The position numbers and the translations under genes are program-made. A DNA stretch of 64,000 nucleotides from CAZUXY01 sp964624235 (GTDB lineage Bacteria; Spirochaetota; UBA4802; UBA5368): NCBI GenBank assembly GCA_964624235.1, contig CAZUXY010000005.1:1-64000 (forward strand), written 5' to 3'. Positions within the stretch are counted from its first letter, which is position 1; each line of letters begins with the position of its first letter. This document shows positions 25,491 to 35,734 of the stretch, piece after piece. Under the pieces are notes generated by a model. It was not told the DNA's origin. It made no database searches and worked only from the letters and a program-made list of their open reading frames with translations.

Positions 25491-28475
25491 TTAAAAATTT
25501 TTAAAAAGCCCCCGGTAGCCTGCCAGACAGTCGGCCAGCGCCACATCCAGGGCCTCCCTCCCCCGTGCGTCTTTCAGGCGGATGCGGCCGTCCGCCGTCG
25601 TCTTCCCTATTCGAACACATGGTATCCCCGCGGCGGCTTTTTCAAAATCCGCTATTCTTGACGTATCAACCGAGACCAGGAGTCTGCCCTGCGACTCCGA
25701 GTAAAGAAGCATGTCGGTCCTCATATCGCCGGCGGGCATGCGCGAAAGGTCTATTTCTGCGCCCAGCTCTCCCGCCATGGACGACCGGGCCAGCGCTATT
25801 CCCAGGCCTCCCCTCTCCAGGGAGATGATCGAGGCCACGCATTCAACGGCCAGCGCTTTTTCCACCGCGCGGTAGATGCGCATATTCCTCTCCGCGTCAA
25901 CCACGGGAACCCGGTCACCGGTGTACGGTGTCCCCTCATGCCGTACCCCGGCAAAGGCGAGGTACTCGCTCCCCCCGGTTTCTTCACCGGTGTCGCCCAG
26001 CAGGTAGATCGCGTCTCCGGGAAACTTGAAATCGATGGTCTGGCATTTCCTTACATCCTCGACTATCCCTATGGAGGAAATCAGCAGTGTAGGCGGCACG
26101 GATATGGTTACGGGATTGAAATTCTCATCGTATCCCCTGAAGTCGTTATACATGCTGTCCTTCCCCGATATAAACGGGGTGCCGTAGGCAACCGCGTAAT
26201 CGTAGCATGCCCGGGCCGCCTCTTTCAGCTGGCCCAGCCTTTCGGGATTGTCCGAGTCACACCAGCAGAAATTATCCAGCAGGGCGAGCCGTTCGGTGCT
26301 TCCACCCGCGACGATCGCGTTCCTGACGGCGGTGTCGATGCAGCACGCCGCCATCCGGTAGGTATCGATGTCGCTGTACGAGGGATACAATCCCTGGGAA
26401 AGCACCACCCCCCTGTATGAATTGAACAGCGGCCGGATGACCGTGGCGCTCGCATTGACCCTCCCCCGACCGTGCAGCGGCTTGATCACCGAATTACCCT
26501 GCACCTCGTGGTCATACTGGGTCGATATGAATTCGAAGGAAGCGGTGTTAAGCCGCCCCAGCATCGCGACAAACACCTCCGACAGGTCGGAAGGCTCGGG
26601 GAAATAAGGCGCCGGGACCGCCGCGCCTTTTTTCTTCGTGACCAGATTCTTTTGAGGGAGACCGTCGTGCAGAAAGGTCATATCAAGGTCAAACACCGTC
26701 TTCCCGTGGTAACGCACTGTACCGCGGTCGGCTCCGGTGAATGTTCCGATTACCGTGGCCTCGACCCCCCGTTTCCTCATGAGGTCCAGAAACTCATCGC
26801 ATTTCCCGGGAGGAACCGCCAGGGTCATGCGTTCCTGCGATTCGCTTACCCATATCTGCCAGGGAGCGAGTCCGGGGTACTTGAGCGGCACCTTTTCCAG
26901 GTCTACCTCGAACCCTCCCGATTCCCTGGCCATCTCGGCCACCGAACATGAGAGCCCGCCGGCGCCGTTATCGGTTATGGAGTGATAGAGCCCGCGGTCG
27001 CGCGCCTCTTTCACGATGGCGTCTGAAAGTTTTTTCTGCGTGATCGGATCACCGATCTGTACCGCGGTGGCGGGGCTCCCCGATGACAGGGCCTCGGATG
27101 AGAAGGTCGCGCCGTGTATCCCGTCCCTGCCCACACGGCCCCCCGCCATGACGATACAGTCCCCGGGCATTGCCTTTTTCAGCGTGGACGCCTTTCCCCC
27201 GATCTCGCGAGGAAGAAATCCCACCGTCCCTACGAAGACCAGGGGCTTGCCCTTGTAGCGGTCATCGAAATACACAAACCCCTGGGGCGTGGGAATACCG
27301 GAACAGTTACCTCCCACGTTGACGCCGTGTATCACCCCTTCCATGATCCTTCTGGGTGACAGCAGGCGGGATTCCCTGTTTTTCTCGCGGTACAGCGGCC
27401 TGTCATCGAAAGGATCGGCGAAACAGAACCCGTACCGGTTCGCTATCGGCCTGGATGCGAGGCCGAAACCTATCGCGTCCCTGTTTACTCCCACAATGCC
27501 GGTTATGGCGCCACCGAAGGGATCGAGGGCGCTGGGGCTGTTATGGGTCTCTACCTTGTCGGATACGATGTAGTTCTTGTCGAACTCTATACCGCCGGCG
27601 TTATCGCTGAATACCGAAACGCAGAAATCCCCGGCTCCCTTCTCGCGTCGCACCTTCAGGGTCGCCTCACGTATATATCTTTTGAATATACCGTCCTCGA
27701 CCTCGTCGATCTTCGCGGCGAATATGGTGTGCTTGCAGTGTTCCGACCACGTCTGGGCGATGGATTCCAGCTCGACATCGGTGGGATTCCGCTTTTCCCT
27801 CTGCGTGAAATAATGCTGTATCGCCCGCAGGGAGAGCATGTCCAGGGCCAGAGGACCGCGCCGCGTACCGCCGTTATCGGGTATGCCTTCCCTCCCCAGC
27901 CGCAGCAGTTCCTCATCCCGTATGTCCAGGTTTACCACATCGGCTTCCGCCCTGTCGGATATGGTCACCAGGGGAAGGTCCATACCCATTCCCCCGCGTT
28001 TCCGGTATTCACCGGCGCCGAGTATCCTGATGCGCTGTATCAGGGGGTTGTAGAGTTCTTCCCCCACGGCGCGGGCGGTTTCGTCATCCCCGCAGCGTTC
28101 AAGAAAAAAAGTCGTCGTGGTAAAAACGGATGTTTCGGGGTCCAGACGCACGCGGAGCAGATCTTCTATGGATTCCCGCACGGTATGCGCCACATTGTCG
28201 GTAACTCCGGGCAGAAATCCTATCTCAAGGGCATGGGTGAAGCGCGCCGGGAGCCAGGGGGTATTGATGCGGTATCCCTGGGTAACGGGATTCAGCAGCA
28301 TCGCGGCGATCCGGTGTATGTCATTCTCAGAAGCTTCCAGGTTGAGCAGGTAATTGTCGGAAAGCATTACACCGGTGACGCCGTACCCAAGGCGCATAAG
28401 CCTGCCGGCGGTTACTTCTCCCCGGTAATCCCGGTTAGTGCAGTATATCTCTATTCTGTACTTCGCCCTGTGCAT
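25491..28475 (-). CDS. purL: PurL with a fused PurS-like N-terminal region
   Basis: This 994-residue protein is the FGAM synthase chain. The N-terminal 170 residues hold two PurS-like segments (from RIEIYCTNRDYRG and from ALEIGFLPGVTDNVAHTVRES). Next come a linker and the synthase core with the signature QTWSEHCKHTIF and HNSPSALDPFGGAITGIVGV. So it equals large PurL minus its glutaminase domain, which is supplied by purQ just downstream. I chose the ATG at 28475 because PurS-like sequence begins there; a frame open to 28559 adds 28 residues of unlikely content. SD is weak at this ATG. Confidence 0.92.
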   Translation of the reverse strand: MHRAKYRIEIYCTNRDYRGEVTAGRLMRLGYGVTGVMLSDNYLLNLEASENDIHRIAAMLLNPVTQGYRINTPWLPARFTHALEIGFLPGVTDNVAHTVRESIEDLLRVRLDPETSVFTTTTFFLERCGDDETARAVGEELYNPLIQRIRILGAGEYRKRGGMGMDLPLVTISDRAEADVVNLDIRDEELLRLGREGIPDNGGTRRGPLALDMLSLRAIQHYFTQREKRNPTDVELESIAQTWSEHCKHTIFAAKIDEVEDGIFKRYIREATLKVRREKGAGDFCVSVFSDNAGGIEFDKNYIVSDKVETHNSPSALDPFGGAITGIVGVNRDAIGFGLASRPIANRYGFCFADPFDDRPLYREKNRESRLLSPRRIMEGVIHGVNVGGNCSGIPTPQGFVYFDDRYKGKPLVFVGTVGFLPREIGGKASTLKKAMPGDCIVMAGGRVGRDGIHGATFSSEALSSGSPATAVQIGDPITQKKLSDAIVKEARDRGLYHSITDNGAGGLSCSVAEMARESGGFEVDLEKVPLKYPGLAPWQIWVSESQERMTLAVPPGKCDEFLDLMRKRGVEATVIGTFTGADRGTVRYHGKTVFDLDMTFLHDGLPQKNLVTKKKGAAVPAPYFPEPSDLSEVFVAMLGRLNTASFEFISTQYDHEVQGNSVIKPLHGRGRVNASATVIRPLFNSYRGVVLSQGLYPSYSDIDTYRMAACCIDTAVRNAIVAGGSTERLALLDNFCWCDSDNPERLGQLKEAARACYDYAVAYGTPFISGKDSMYNDFRGYDENFNPVTISVPPTLLISSIGIVEDVRKCQTIDFKFPGDAIYLLGDTGEETGGSEYLAFAGVRHEGTPYTGDRVPVVDAERNMRIYRAVEKALAVECVASIISLERGGLGIALARSSMAGELGAEIDLSRMPAGDMRTDMLLYSESQGRLLVSVDTSRIADFEKAAAGIPCVRIGKTTADGRIRLKDARGREALDVALADCLAGYRGLFKNF

Positions 28476-29050
28476 GATTTTTAAAACCCCGGATTTATTC
28501 CACTCAGAAAAGCAGCCGAGACGCGTTGAGGTTGCGGATTTCGGCACCCGGTCCATCATCCGCGACTGAATTACCGGCTACCCATATCACAGGCCGTTTC
28601 CATTTGTCCAGCATATAATTCCCCGCCCTGTGACCATAATGTTAAATAATGCCGGAGGGGCGGTGTAATGGAACCATCCGGTGCATATGGAACGCAGGGT
28701 GACGTGTGACCCGGGTGGAAACGAAACGGCGCCCTGTAGAGGCGCCGTTTCGTTATATAACACCTTTAGCCGGTCGGTTTTTTTACGATAGGTGAATTAC
28801 TAAAGATATTATGGATTTTTGAATTGTCCCTAAAATACTCAGGGGTGAAAAAAATCAACTTACATTTACACTCTAGCGCTGTTTTTTTAAAGCATCAATT
28901 TTTCGTCATAAAAAACTCAGGGATCCTGGAAAGCCTGAAATTCACCCGCCGGACAGGATCCCGGCCGTACCACCATCCCCGAAGGGAATATTTTCCTTGC
29001 ATTCCGGCCGCTCATCATAAAGGATAAGCGACATTCAGGGAGCACCGTCC
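28476..29050. other. Divergent intergenic region between purL and the sensor kinase
   Basis: No gene of normal size is supported. A 13-codon frame (28668-28709, MEPSGAYGTQGDV) has GGAGGGGCGG upstream of its ATG and is followed by the perfect hairpin at 28720-28754, a layout like a leader peptide with an attenuator. This may be chance. The 28755-28960 part is AT-rich and probably holds the promoter of the gene at 29051. Confidence 0.45.
28720..28754. terminator. Perfect 14-bp hairpin, possible terminator
   Basis: AACGAAACGGCGCC pairs perfectly with GGCGCCGTTTCGTT around a 7-base loop. There is only a broken T-rich tail (TTATATAA) on the plus strand and none on the minus strand, so terminator function is uncertain. 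Confidence 0.5.
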
Positions 29051-30163
29051 ATGAACCGGGAAAAAATCAAGATCCTGATCGCCGATGATGAGGAAAAAAT
29101 CCTCACCCGTCTCAAGAGGATCCTCTCCAATGAGGGGTATGAAACCGATACCGCTCATGACGGAACCGCCGCGCTCCAGAAACTTACCTCCAGCAGATAC
29201 GATGTCTTCCTTACCGATATCAACATGCCCGATAAAAACGGGTTTGAAATTATGGAATACATAAAAGACGCGGGAATCGACACACTCCCGCTGGTGCTGA
29301 CCGGGTTTGCCTCGATGGAAAGCGCTATCCGAGCCATACAGCTGGGCGCCTATGATTTCATCCAGAAGCCGATCGACGCCGAAACCCTTAAATTAATCAT
29401 CAGAAGGGCGGCCGAAAGGATTACGCTCTTCCGGCAGAACGAAAAAAACCTTATCGAGTTGAAAAAACTCAATGAACTGAAAGATGAATTCATCACGCTG
29501 GTGTCTCACGACCTCAGGTCACCTCTTTCATCGATAGGTGGATACGCAAACCATATGCTTAAGAGCGGCGGGCTGACGGATTCTCAGAAAAGATACCTGC
29601 TGATCATCAGGGAAATAGCCGACAGCATGTACTCCCTGGTGAACGAACTGCTCGATATCTCGAAGATTGAGGCGGGGGTGATTCAAATCGAGCGGGGACC
29701 TACGGACATTGCCGAACTTATTACCGACAGTATAAACAATTTCACGCTTCTGGCCTCCGACAAGAACAATACCATAGACTATATCAACGATCTGAAGGAT
29801 AACGTGGTTCATATAGACCCGGTCAAGATGCATCAGGTGATAAACAATCTGGTCAACAACGCCGTCAAATTCACTGAAAACGGCAGAATTGTCGTGCGGT
29901 CATGGGAATACGATGACCCGTCGCATATTCGCATCTCGGTAAGTGATACCGGGATAGGCATCCCCGATGAAGCTTTTGGAAAACTTTTCGATAAATTCAC
30001 CCTGTTCCACACCGAGGGGACACGGGGGGAAAAAGGCACCGGTCTGGGACTGGTGATCTGTAAAATGTTCGTCGAGCTCCACGGCGGAAGCATAAGGGCG
30101 GGAAAACCTGATGAACGCGGCAGCGTTTTCGAAATACTACTACCCCGGGGGATCCCACAGTGA
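29051..30163 (+). CDS. REC-histidine kinase with receiver domain first
   Basis: This 370-residue cytoplasmic protein starts with a receiver domain: acidic pair ADDEEK near 16, phospho-Asp in VFLTDINMPD near 57, Lys in IQKPID. After a short helix follows a HisKA domain with the phospho-His in LVSHDLRSPLSS, and an HATPase domain with N-box NNLVNNAVKFT and G1 box DTGIGIP. This order is opposite to hybrid kinases and suggests that an upstream phosphorelay sets kinase activity. It has no output domain. The stop overlaps the next gene as GTGA. SD GGGAG lies 9 bases before the ATG. Confidence 0.93.
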   Translation: MNREKIKILIADDEEKILTRLKRILSNEGYETDTAHDGTAALQKLTSSRYDVFLTDINMPDKNGFEIMEYIKDAGIDTLPLVLTGFASMESAIRAIQLGAYDFIQKPIDAETLKLIIRRAAERITLFRQNEKNLIELKKLNELKDEFITLVSHDLRSPLSSIGGYANHMLKSGGLTDSQKRYLLIIREIADSMYSLVNELLDISKIEAGVIQIERGPTDIAELITDSINNFTLLASDKNNTIDYINDLKDNVVHIDPVKMHQVINNLVNNAVKFTENGRIVVRSWEYDDPSHIRISVSDTGIGIPDEAFGKLFDKFTLFHTEGTRGEKGTGLGLVICKMFVELHGGSIRAGKPDERGSVFEILLPRGIPQ

Positions 30164-31308
30164 AACCAGGAATATCAAGAAAATTCATACTCATTATACT
30201 GACAGTCTTCTCCTCGTGCATACTGCTGATGTCGCTCTCATTCGGCATACTGCTGCGGTCGAACCTCAGGGTGATCAAGGGAACCCTGATGAACACCAGC
30301 GGGAAATCGCTGCTGGACAAAACCGCGGTAACCCGTGAATACTTCTCGACCCAGGGTATACCTAATCTGAAGGCATTCTCGCGAGCGGCGCAAAAGTATG
30401 TTTCGGGAAAACAGGAAATTCTGCAGATGGTGATTTTTTCCAAAACCCCCGATGAAAATTACTTCAGGGTGGAAGATACAATAAAGAACAGCGATGCCTT
30501 CATCGCGGGACCCGAAAAGAAGAGCGCCGTAAAAGAAGAGGGGCCGGCCAATTATATCAAGCAGGGGCTGCTCGATAACGTGATAGACCCCGAAATTCAT
30601 CTTTCGGACAACATCCCCTGGCAGGCCGCTTATTTCCCCGTCAGGGCGGGTAAAAAGCTGTATGTGGCGGGTCTCTTCGTCTCGGCCCTGTCCATACATA
30701 CGGCGCTTAAAGAGTATTCCACTGAGTTGAACAGGCTGAAATTTTTCATAATAGCCGCAACGGTCATACTGGTATCAGTCGCCTCGGTCGCGGGATATCT
30801 TTTTCTCAACAACTTCGCACTGCTGATTAAAAGCCTTTCTTCCTCGATCAACCGGGCGGCACGGGGAGAGCTCGACGTCAACCTTAACCCTGAAACCGAT
30901 GAGGAACTCTCCGAACTCGCTCTTTCCTTCAACAGCCTCATGGGTGAAATCAAGGAACTGAAAGAAAAAGAAAAAATTGTCCAGGAGATGGAGACGAGGG
31001 ACATTTCGGGAGATATATTTAAAGTCGGAGTCACCTTCATGAAGGAAGGGAGGATTGATGAAGCCGTGGGTCTTTTCACCTCTCTGATCATGGTCAACCC
31101 TGACGGCTTCGGCAGTTATTTCAACCTGGGTGTCGCTTATGCGAAGCGAAAGGATTACACCATGGCGGAACGAATGCTGGGCAGGGCCCTTGAACTCAAC
31201 CCCGAGCATGAACTGACCCGGCAATATATTGCGAAGGTGGAAAACCTGCGGATTAAATATGGACACGATTCGCCAGAGCCGGTCGCCGAAAACCGCCCGT
31301 TACCCTGA
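30160..31308 (+). CDS. Membrane sensor with HAMP and TPR domains
   Basis: This 382-residue protein has a TM helix at about 9-32, an extracytoplasmic sensor region to about 187, a second TM at about 190-215, and a HAMP domain (SSSINRAARGELDVNLNPETDEELSELA region). A coiled stretch and one or two TPR units follow (IDEAVGLFTSLIMVNPDGFGSYFNLGVAYAKRKDY). It has no kinase or cyclase domain. The GTG start overlaps the kinase gene, so the pair is probably one signalling unit in which this protein is the sensor. The 3' end overlaps uvrC by 50 bp. Confidence 0.85.
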   Translation: MKPGISRKFILIILTVFSSCILLMSLSFGILLRSNLRVIKGTLMNTSGKSLLDKTAVTREYFSTQGIPNLKAFSRAAQKYVSGKQEILQMVIFSKTPDENYFRVEDTIKNSDAFIAGPEKKSAVKEEGPANYIKQGLLDNVIDPEIHLSDNIPWQAAYFPVRAGKKLYVAGLFVSALSIHTALKEYSTELNRLKFFIIAATVILVSVASVAGYLFLNNFALLIKSLSSSINRAARGELDVNLNPETDEELSELALSFNSLMGEIKELKEKEKIVQEMETRDISGDIFKVGVTFMKEGRIDEAVGLFTSLIMVNPDGFGSYFNLGVAYAKRKDYTMAERMLGRALELNPEHELTRQYIAKVENLRIKYGHDSPEPVAENRPLP

Positions 31309-33112
31309 CAAACCCGGCGTGTACCTGATGAAGGACGCCGCGGGGGATATCATTTACATAGGAAAAGCTTCGTCCCTTAAAAAGCGTGTTTCATCCTATT
31401 ACCGCAAGTCGGGTATCGATATCAAAACAAGTATGCTGGTGCGGCAGATTGCCGATATCGATTACATAGTCACCGACTCAGAGGTCGAGGCGCTCATACT
31501 CGAAAGCACACTGATCAAAAAGCACACTCCAAAATTCAACATCAGGCTCAAAGACGACAAAAGATATCCCTATATCGCAATCACCCTCGGGGAGGCATAC
31601 CCACGGGTGGTTTTTACCAGGAAGGTCTCCCGGGACGGCAACCGGTATTTCGGGCCCTATACCGACGCCGGCGCCGCCCGCAAAATAATTTCCATGATAA
31701 ACAGGACCTTCAAGCTCAAAACCTGCAACAAACCGTTACCGTTGAAAAGCGGCGAACGTCCGTGCCTGAATTACCAGATGAACCGCTGCAGCGGGGTCTG
31801 CACGGGGAAAATCACCCGTGATGAATACCTGCTCATAGCGGACACGGCGGTCCGGTTTCTCGAAGGGGACACGGACCCGGTCATCCGCGACCTTGAGGCG
31901 ATGATGGCGAAATTCGCCGATTCCATGGAATATGAAAAAGCGGCAGGAATACGTGATATTATCGGCGATATACATACCATTTCACGGGAACAGAAAGTTT
32001 TCGCGCCGGTCGGCAGGGACCAGGACCTGATAGACATCGCGACGGGAGGAGGCGAGGCGCTGCTGCTGCTTTTTGAATATCGGGCCGGACAGCTTACCGG
32101 GAAAAAGATATTTGTGTTCGATCATATCGACTACGCAACGCATCGAGAGATCGTACAGGGCTTTCTGGTTGATTACTACAACAGACCGGCGCAATCCAAC
32201 AGCGCCGCTCCCGGCATACCCTCGAGAATCGTCATTCCATGCGATATTGAAGACCGTGCCGCGATCAATCTCTACCTGCGGGAGCGTTCCGCCCGAAAAG
32301 TGACCGTGGGAACCCCCAAGGGCCCTGAAGAACGCGGTATAATGAACATGGTGAGGAAAAACCTCGATCTCATTATGGCGGAGAGGTCGGTTGAAAGGAT
32401 CAAACGGGATACCGAGGAGGGGCTTTTGCAGTTGCAGCAACTGCTGGGACTTAAAAGAAAACCTGTCACCATGGAGTGTTTCGACATATCCAATACCGGC
32501 GGGAAACAGTCGGTAGCGGCGATGGTGCGTTTTACCGACGGCAAACCCGACAAAAAGAATTACCGCCGCTACCGCATCCGGTCATACGACGAACCAAACG
32601 ATCCCGGCATGATACACGAGGCAGTCGGCCGCAGAATCCAGTTCCTCCTCAACGAGGGGAAGGAACTGCCCGACATAATCGTCGTGGACGGCGGTAAGGG
32701 ACAGCTCTCCCGCGCCCTGGAGATCAAGACCGCCTTCAGGCTTGAAACCGTGTTCATCTCACTGGCGAAGAAATTTGAAGAGATTCACTACAATCCAACC
32801 AGGGAACCGCTGCGCCTGCCGGAGGGCTCGCCCGCGCTCAGGATCATCCAGCAGTTGAGGGATGAAGCACATCGGTTTGCCGTAAGTTACCACCGCAGCC
32901 TCAGGGACAAAAAAACCGCCGGCTCCATTCTGGACGGCATCCCCGGTATAAGCACACGGAAGAAACAGGTACTCCTGAAACACCTCAAAGAGCCGTCCAG
33001 AGTACGTGAATTGCCCGCTGAAGAACTGGAGATGATTCCCGGCATAGGCGCCCAAACGGCGGCACTCATATACTCATATTTCCACCGGCAACCGGGTGAA
33101 GGCGACGGCTGA
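31259..33112 (+). CDS. uvrC: UvrABC excinuclease subunit UvrC
   Basis: This 617-residue protein cuts damaged DNA on both sides of the lesion. It has an N-terminal GIY-YIG nuclease (KPGVYLMKDAAGDIIYIGKA), a UVR motif (MEYEKAAGIRDII), an RNase H-like nuclease with FDISNTGGKQSVAAMV and VVDGGKGQLSRA, and tandem HhH motifs (LDGIPGISTRKK, LEMIPGIGAQTA). I chose the ATG at 31259, which opens with MDTIRQS; the frame extends 10 codons upstream. The start lies inside the 3' end of the HAMP-TPR gene. Confidence 0.96.
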   Translation: MDTIRQSRSPKTARYPDKPGVYLMKDAAGDIIYIGKASSLKKRVSSYYRKSGIDIKTSMLVRQIADIDYIVTDSEVEALILESTLIKKHTPKFNIRLKDDKRYPYIAITLGEAYPRVVFTRKVSRDGNRYFGPYTDAGAARKIISMINRTFKLKTCNKPLPLKSGERPCLNYQMNRCSGVCTGKITRDEYLLIADTAVRFLEGDTDPVIRDLEAMMAKFADSMEYEKAAGIRDIIGDIHTISREQKVFAPVGRDQDLIDIATGGGEALLLLFEYRAGQLTGKKIFVFDHIDYATHREIVQGFLVDYYNRPAQSNSAAPGIPSRIVIPCDIEDRAAINLYLRERSARKVTVGTPKGPEERGIMNMVRKNLDLIMAERSVERIKRDTEEGLLQLQQLLGLKRKPVTMECFDISNTGGKQSVAAMVRFTDGKPDKKNYRRYRIRSYDEPNDPGMIHEAVGRRIQFLLNEGKELPDIIVVDGGKGQLSRALEIKTAFRLETVFISLAKKFEEIHYNPTREPLRLPEGSPALRIIQQLRDEAHRFAVSYHRSLRDKKTAGSILDGIPGISTRKKQVLLKHLKEPSRVRELPAEELEMIPGIGAQTAALIYSYFHRQPGEGDG

Positions 33113-33238
33113 TTTTCCCGCACGGCAATCAATTGAAAGGGGCGGCGGCGCGGTCAATTGTCGCGTGAAATTAATCAATCCGTGTTGAAAGAAGCGTACA
33201 CGACAGGATAGTAGCAGACACCGGCGGGAACATTCACA

Positions 33239-35383
33239 TCACGTGACCTTAAAAAGCACCACAACGATGTCCGATTCAGGTGAGGAGAGACCAAGGAAAG
33301 AAGTAAACTCTTCTTTTATCGCGCGGCATATCTCGGTCGGTCGTTCGATCCTCGACTGCCTGATGATGTTCCTGAGTTTGCCCAGTCCGAACGCCTCCCC
33401 TCTGGGGTTCTTCGAGGTAATAAGCGCCTTGGAATAAATCACCCCGATATCCCCCCTCAGCAGGTTTGTCCGTCCCATCCCATAGTCGGCTTTGGGATCA
33501 TAGCCCAGAGGGATCCCCTCCGTGTCGAGGGATTCGAAATCGTTTCTCTCGATCCTGAAGAGTTCCAGGGGGGGGAACCCGGCGTTGGTATATATAAGCC
33601 GCATCGAGCGTACATCATAGTACAGATAATACGCGGTGATCAGGTTCCCCCTGCCTTCGGCGTAGTCGTACACGGCGTTATTGAGTTTCTGAATCACCGA
33701 AAAGGTGGAGGGGGCCTCTTCGAGACAGGACTGGAACGCCGAGCGCAGCACCACGGAATACAGCGCACTGTGTATGCCCACGCCTGAAATATCTGTGGCG
33801 ATGACCCCGATGCCCTCTGGAGCAGGCCTCAGGAAATCAAAATAATCGGTTCCCTCACCATAGCGCGGGATCATCAGGGCGCCGAATTTTATGCCCATCA
33901 GGTTCGGCAGGGATTGCGGCACCGACCTGGAGAGTACATCCGATGAAAGGTCCATCGTTCGGCTGATAAGCTGCTGCCGCCGGGATTCCTCGTAGGTCAG
34001 TGCGTTTGACAGATGGGTGTTGCTCTCTGTCTGGAAATAACCCAGCTTGACTATCTCATCGGGCTTGAACGCGGCGAGGGAGTCTTTCTCTCCAAGACAG
34101 AGCAGTCCTAGCACACGCCGTTCATGGTAGATGGGGAGTATAATGCGCACCTTTCCGGTGTTAAAAAAATCGAGAAAGTCCCCCCGAAATTCCTCGAAAG
34201 ACCGGTCATCGGTATAGACCCGGTCCAGATGCAGCACCTCCTGGTTTCTCAGGAACCAGCGTATAACCGTTGAGTTCGTCCCCAGCGGTTCTACTTTTGT
34301 GTCGAGGTTTTTCTCATAGAAAACCTCGTAACGTTTCGTTTCACTGGAATACATCAGAAAAAACGCCCTTTTCAGATTGAGCGAGTCGAACAGCACGTCG
34401 ACCGACCGATGGATGATATTGCGGAAGTCTTTTTCCTTACCCACCTCCCGAACGAAGTTGTCGATCAAACCTTCAAACTCGTACTGCTTTCTCTTGAATA
34501 CTCGGTCAATAACCGGTTGTATGAAAATCGCAAAGAGTAAAAACACCGTGACGAGAAGGCCCGCGACAATATATACCGGGGTTTCGGTCAGACCCCATAA
34601 TTTCAATTCAAAAAAGTTCAGAATAAGATAAAGGGGAACAAAGATGGCCGTTGAGATAATCGCGTAGGTGGTGGTTTTGTGGATCGCCGTGGTAATGTCC
34701 ATCAGGTTGTAAGAGATTACGGAGTAAAAAAGAGAACCGAATGCGAAAAATGAAACCAGCGAGGGGCCCAGCGCGTAAAGGTCGGCGTAACCGAAAAACC
34801 GGGGCAGTATTATCGAGCATATCGCCCCTCCGACAATAGCGATAGAGGTTCCCACGAACATAAATTGCATCTGCAACCGGTGTATCCTGATTGTGGTCTT
34901 GAAATACTTCCTGACAAAGTTGAATGTCCCCAGCAGCAGGTACACCAGCACGGCGATTGCCCATATCGTGTAGAAAAATCCGAAATCACGGGCCAGGCGT
35001 CCGTCCTTGAAATACGCGCGGCTGATATTAAGGTCGGTGAAGATGACTATACCGCTGATCACAATAGCGGGAGTCAGCACCAGGACGATATAACGGACGG
35101 GAAACGGCTTTTCTCCTTTGGGAAAGACCAGTGACATCACGAAAAGAAAACTGAACGTAAAGGTGGTCCCCACCTGGGTCATCCGGTTTATCTGAGTAAG
35201 ATAGGGAGAATCCGGAAAAGCATAGGTGAGGAACATCGTCACGAGGATCACAAAACCGGAAAGTGAAAAAAGAGCAAAACCCCTGTTTACCTGGTCTCGC
35301 CAGTCTTTCACTATAACGAAAAGTGACATGATGGGAAGCAATATGGATGCGACAAGCGAAGTAATAACGCTCAGGGTATTCAT
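33239..35383 (-). CDS. 7TM-GAF-PP2C (SpoIIE/RsbU-type) phosphatase
   Basis: This 714-residue membrane protein has an N-terminal region of seven or more TM helices (about 1-295) like the sensory part of some histidine kinases. A GAF-like domain follows (about 310-470), then a SpoIIE-type PP2C domain (about 500-714). Acidic metal ligands are seen in VIATDISGVGIHSALYS and at the C-terminal SSPESDIVVVLFKV. Such enzymes dephosphorylate STAS anti-anti-sigma proteins. A STAS protein is encoded at 39074-39373 in the same window. SD GGAAGGAG precedes the ATG. It converges with uvrC. Confidence 0.88.
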   Translation of the reverse strand: MNTLSVITSLVASILLPIMSLFVIVKDWRDQVNRGFALFSLSGFVILVTMFLTYAFPDSPYLTQINRMTQVGTTFTFSFLFVMSLVFPKGEKPFPVRYIVLVLTPAIVISGIVIFTDLNISRAYFKDGRLARDFGFFYTIWAIAVLVYLLLGTFNFVRKYFKTTIRIHRLQMQFMFVGTSIAIVGGAICSIILPRFFGYADLYALGPSLVSFFAFGSLFYSVISYNLMDITTAIHKTTTYAIISTAIFVPLYLILNFFELKLWGLTETPVYIVAGLLVTVFLLFAIFIQPVIDRVFKRKQYEFEGLIDNFVREVGKEKDFRNIIHRSVDVLFDSLNLKRAFFLMYSSETKRYEVFYEKNLDTKVEPLGTNSTVIRWFLRNQEVLHLDRVYTDDRSFEEFRGDFLDFFNTGKVRIILPIYHERRVLGLLCLGEKDSLAAFKPDEIVKLGYFQTESNTHLSNALTYEESRRQQLISRTMDLSSDVLSRSVPQSLPNLMGIKFGALMIPRYGEGTDYFDFLRPAPEGIGVIATDISGVGIHSALYSVVLRSAFQSCLEEAPSTFSVIQKLNNAVYDYAEGRGNLITAYYLYYDVRSMRLIYTNAGFPPLELFRIERNDFESLDTEGIPLGYDPKADYGMGRTNLLRGDIGVIYSKALITSKNPRGEAFGLGKLRNIIRQSRIERPTEICRAIKEEFTSFLGLSSPESDIVVVLFKVT

Positions 35384-35734
35384 TCCGTGCTCCTTCCCGT
35401 TACCGCCGTTATGCCGGGGCGGTTCTTTGAAGCCGATCAGTACGAACGTATACTATCATTATCGTTCATACGGGTATATATTGCAATCAAAATCAATCCT
35501 GCCCTGTCTTTACATCACGGAAAAGGGAAAAACTCAACCGGCTCTTTCGGTGTCGGAGTGAAGGTGCTGCCGCTCATGGTCAGGTTTGTCGTCCGGGTGA
35601 TGAATAAGGGAAAAAGATTTCCACGGTGTGTCCCAAAACGGTCCCCTGGGACCATGAGATTCCGTTGAGGCATATTTCCAGTGAATAGCAAGATGTAAAG
35701 ACGAACCGGGAATTCAACCGGGAGAAAAACAGGG
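35384..35734. other. Intergenic stretch upstream of the phosphatase gene
   Basis: No gene is seen. The part next to 35383 should carry the phosphatase promoter. A 6-bp hairpin GGTCCC-CT-GGGACC lies near 35640-35653. Positions 35663-35678 share 16 consecutive bases with the CRISPR spacer at 97-130. Confidence 0.5.
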
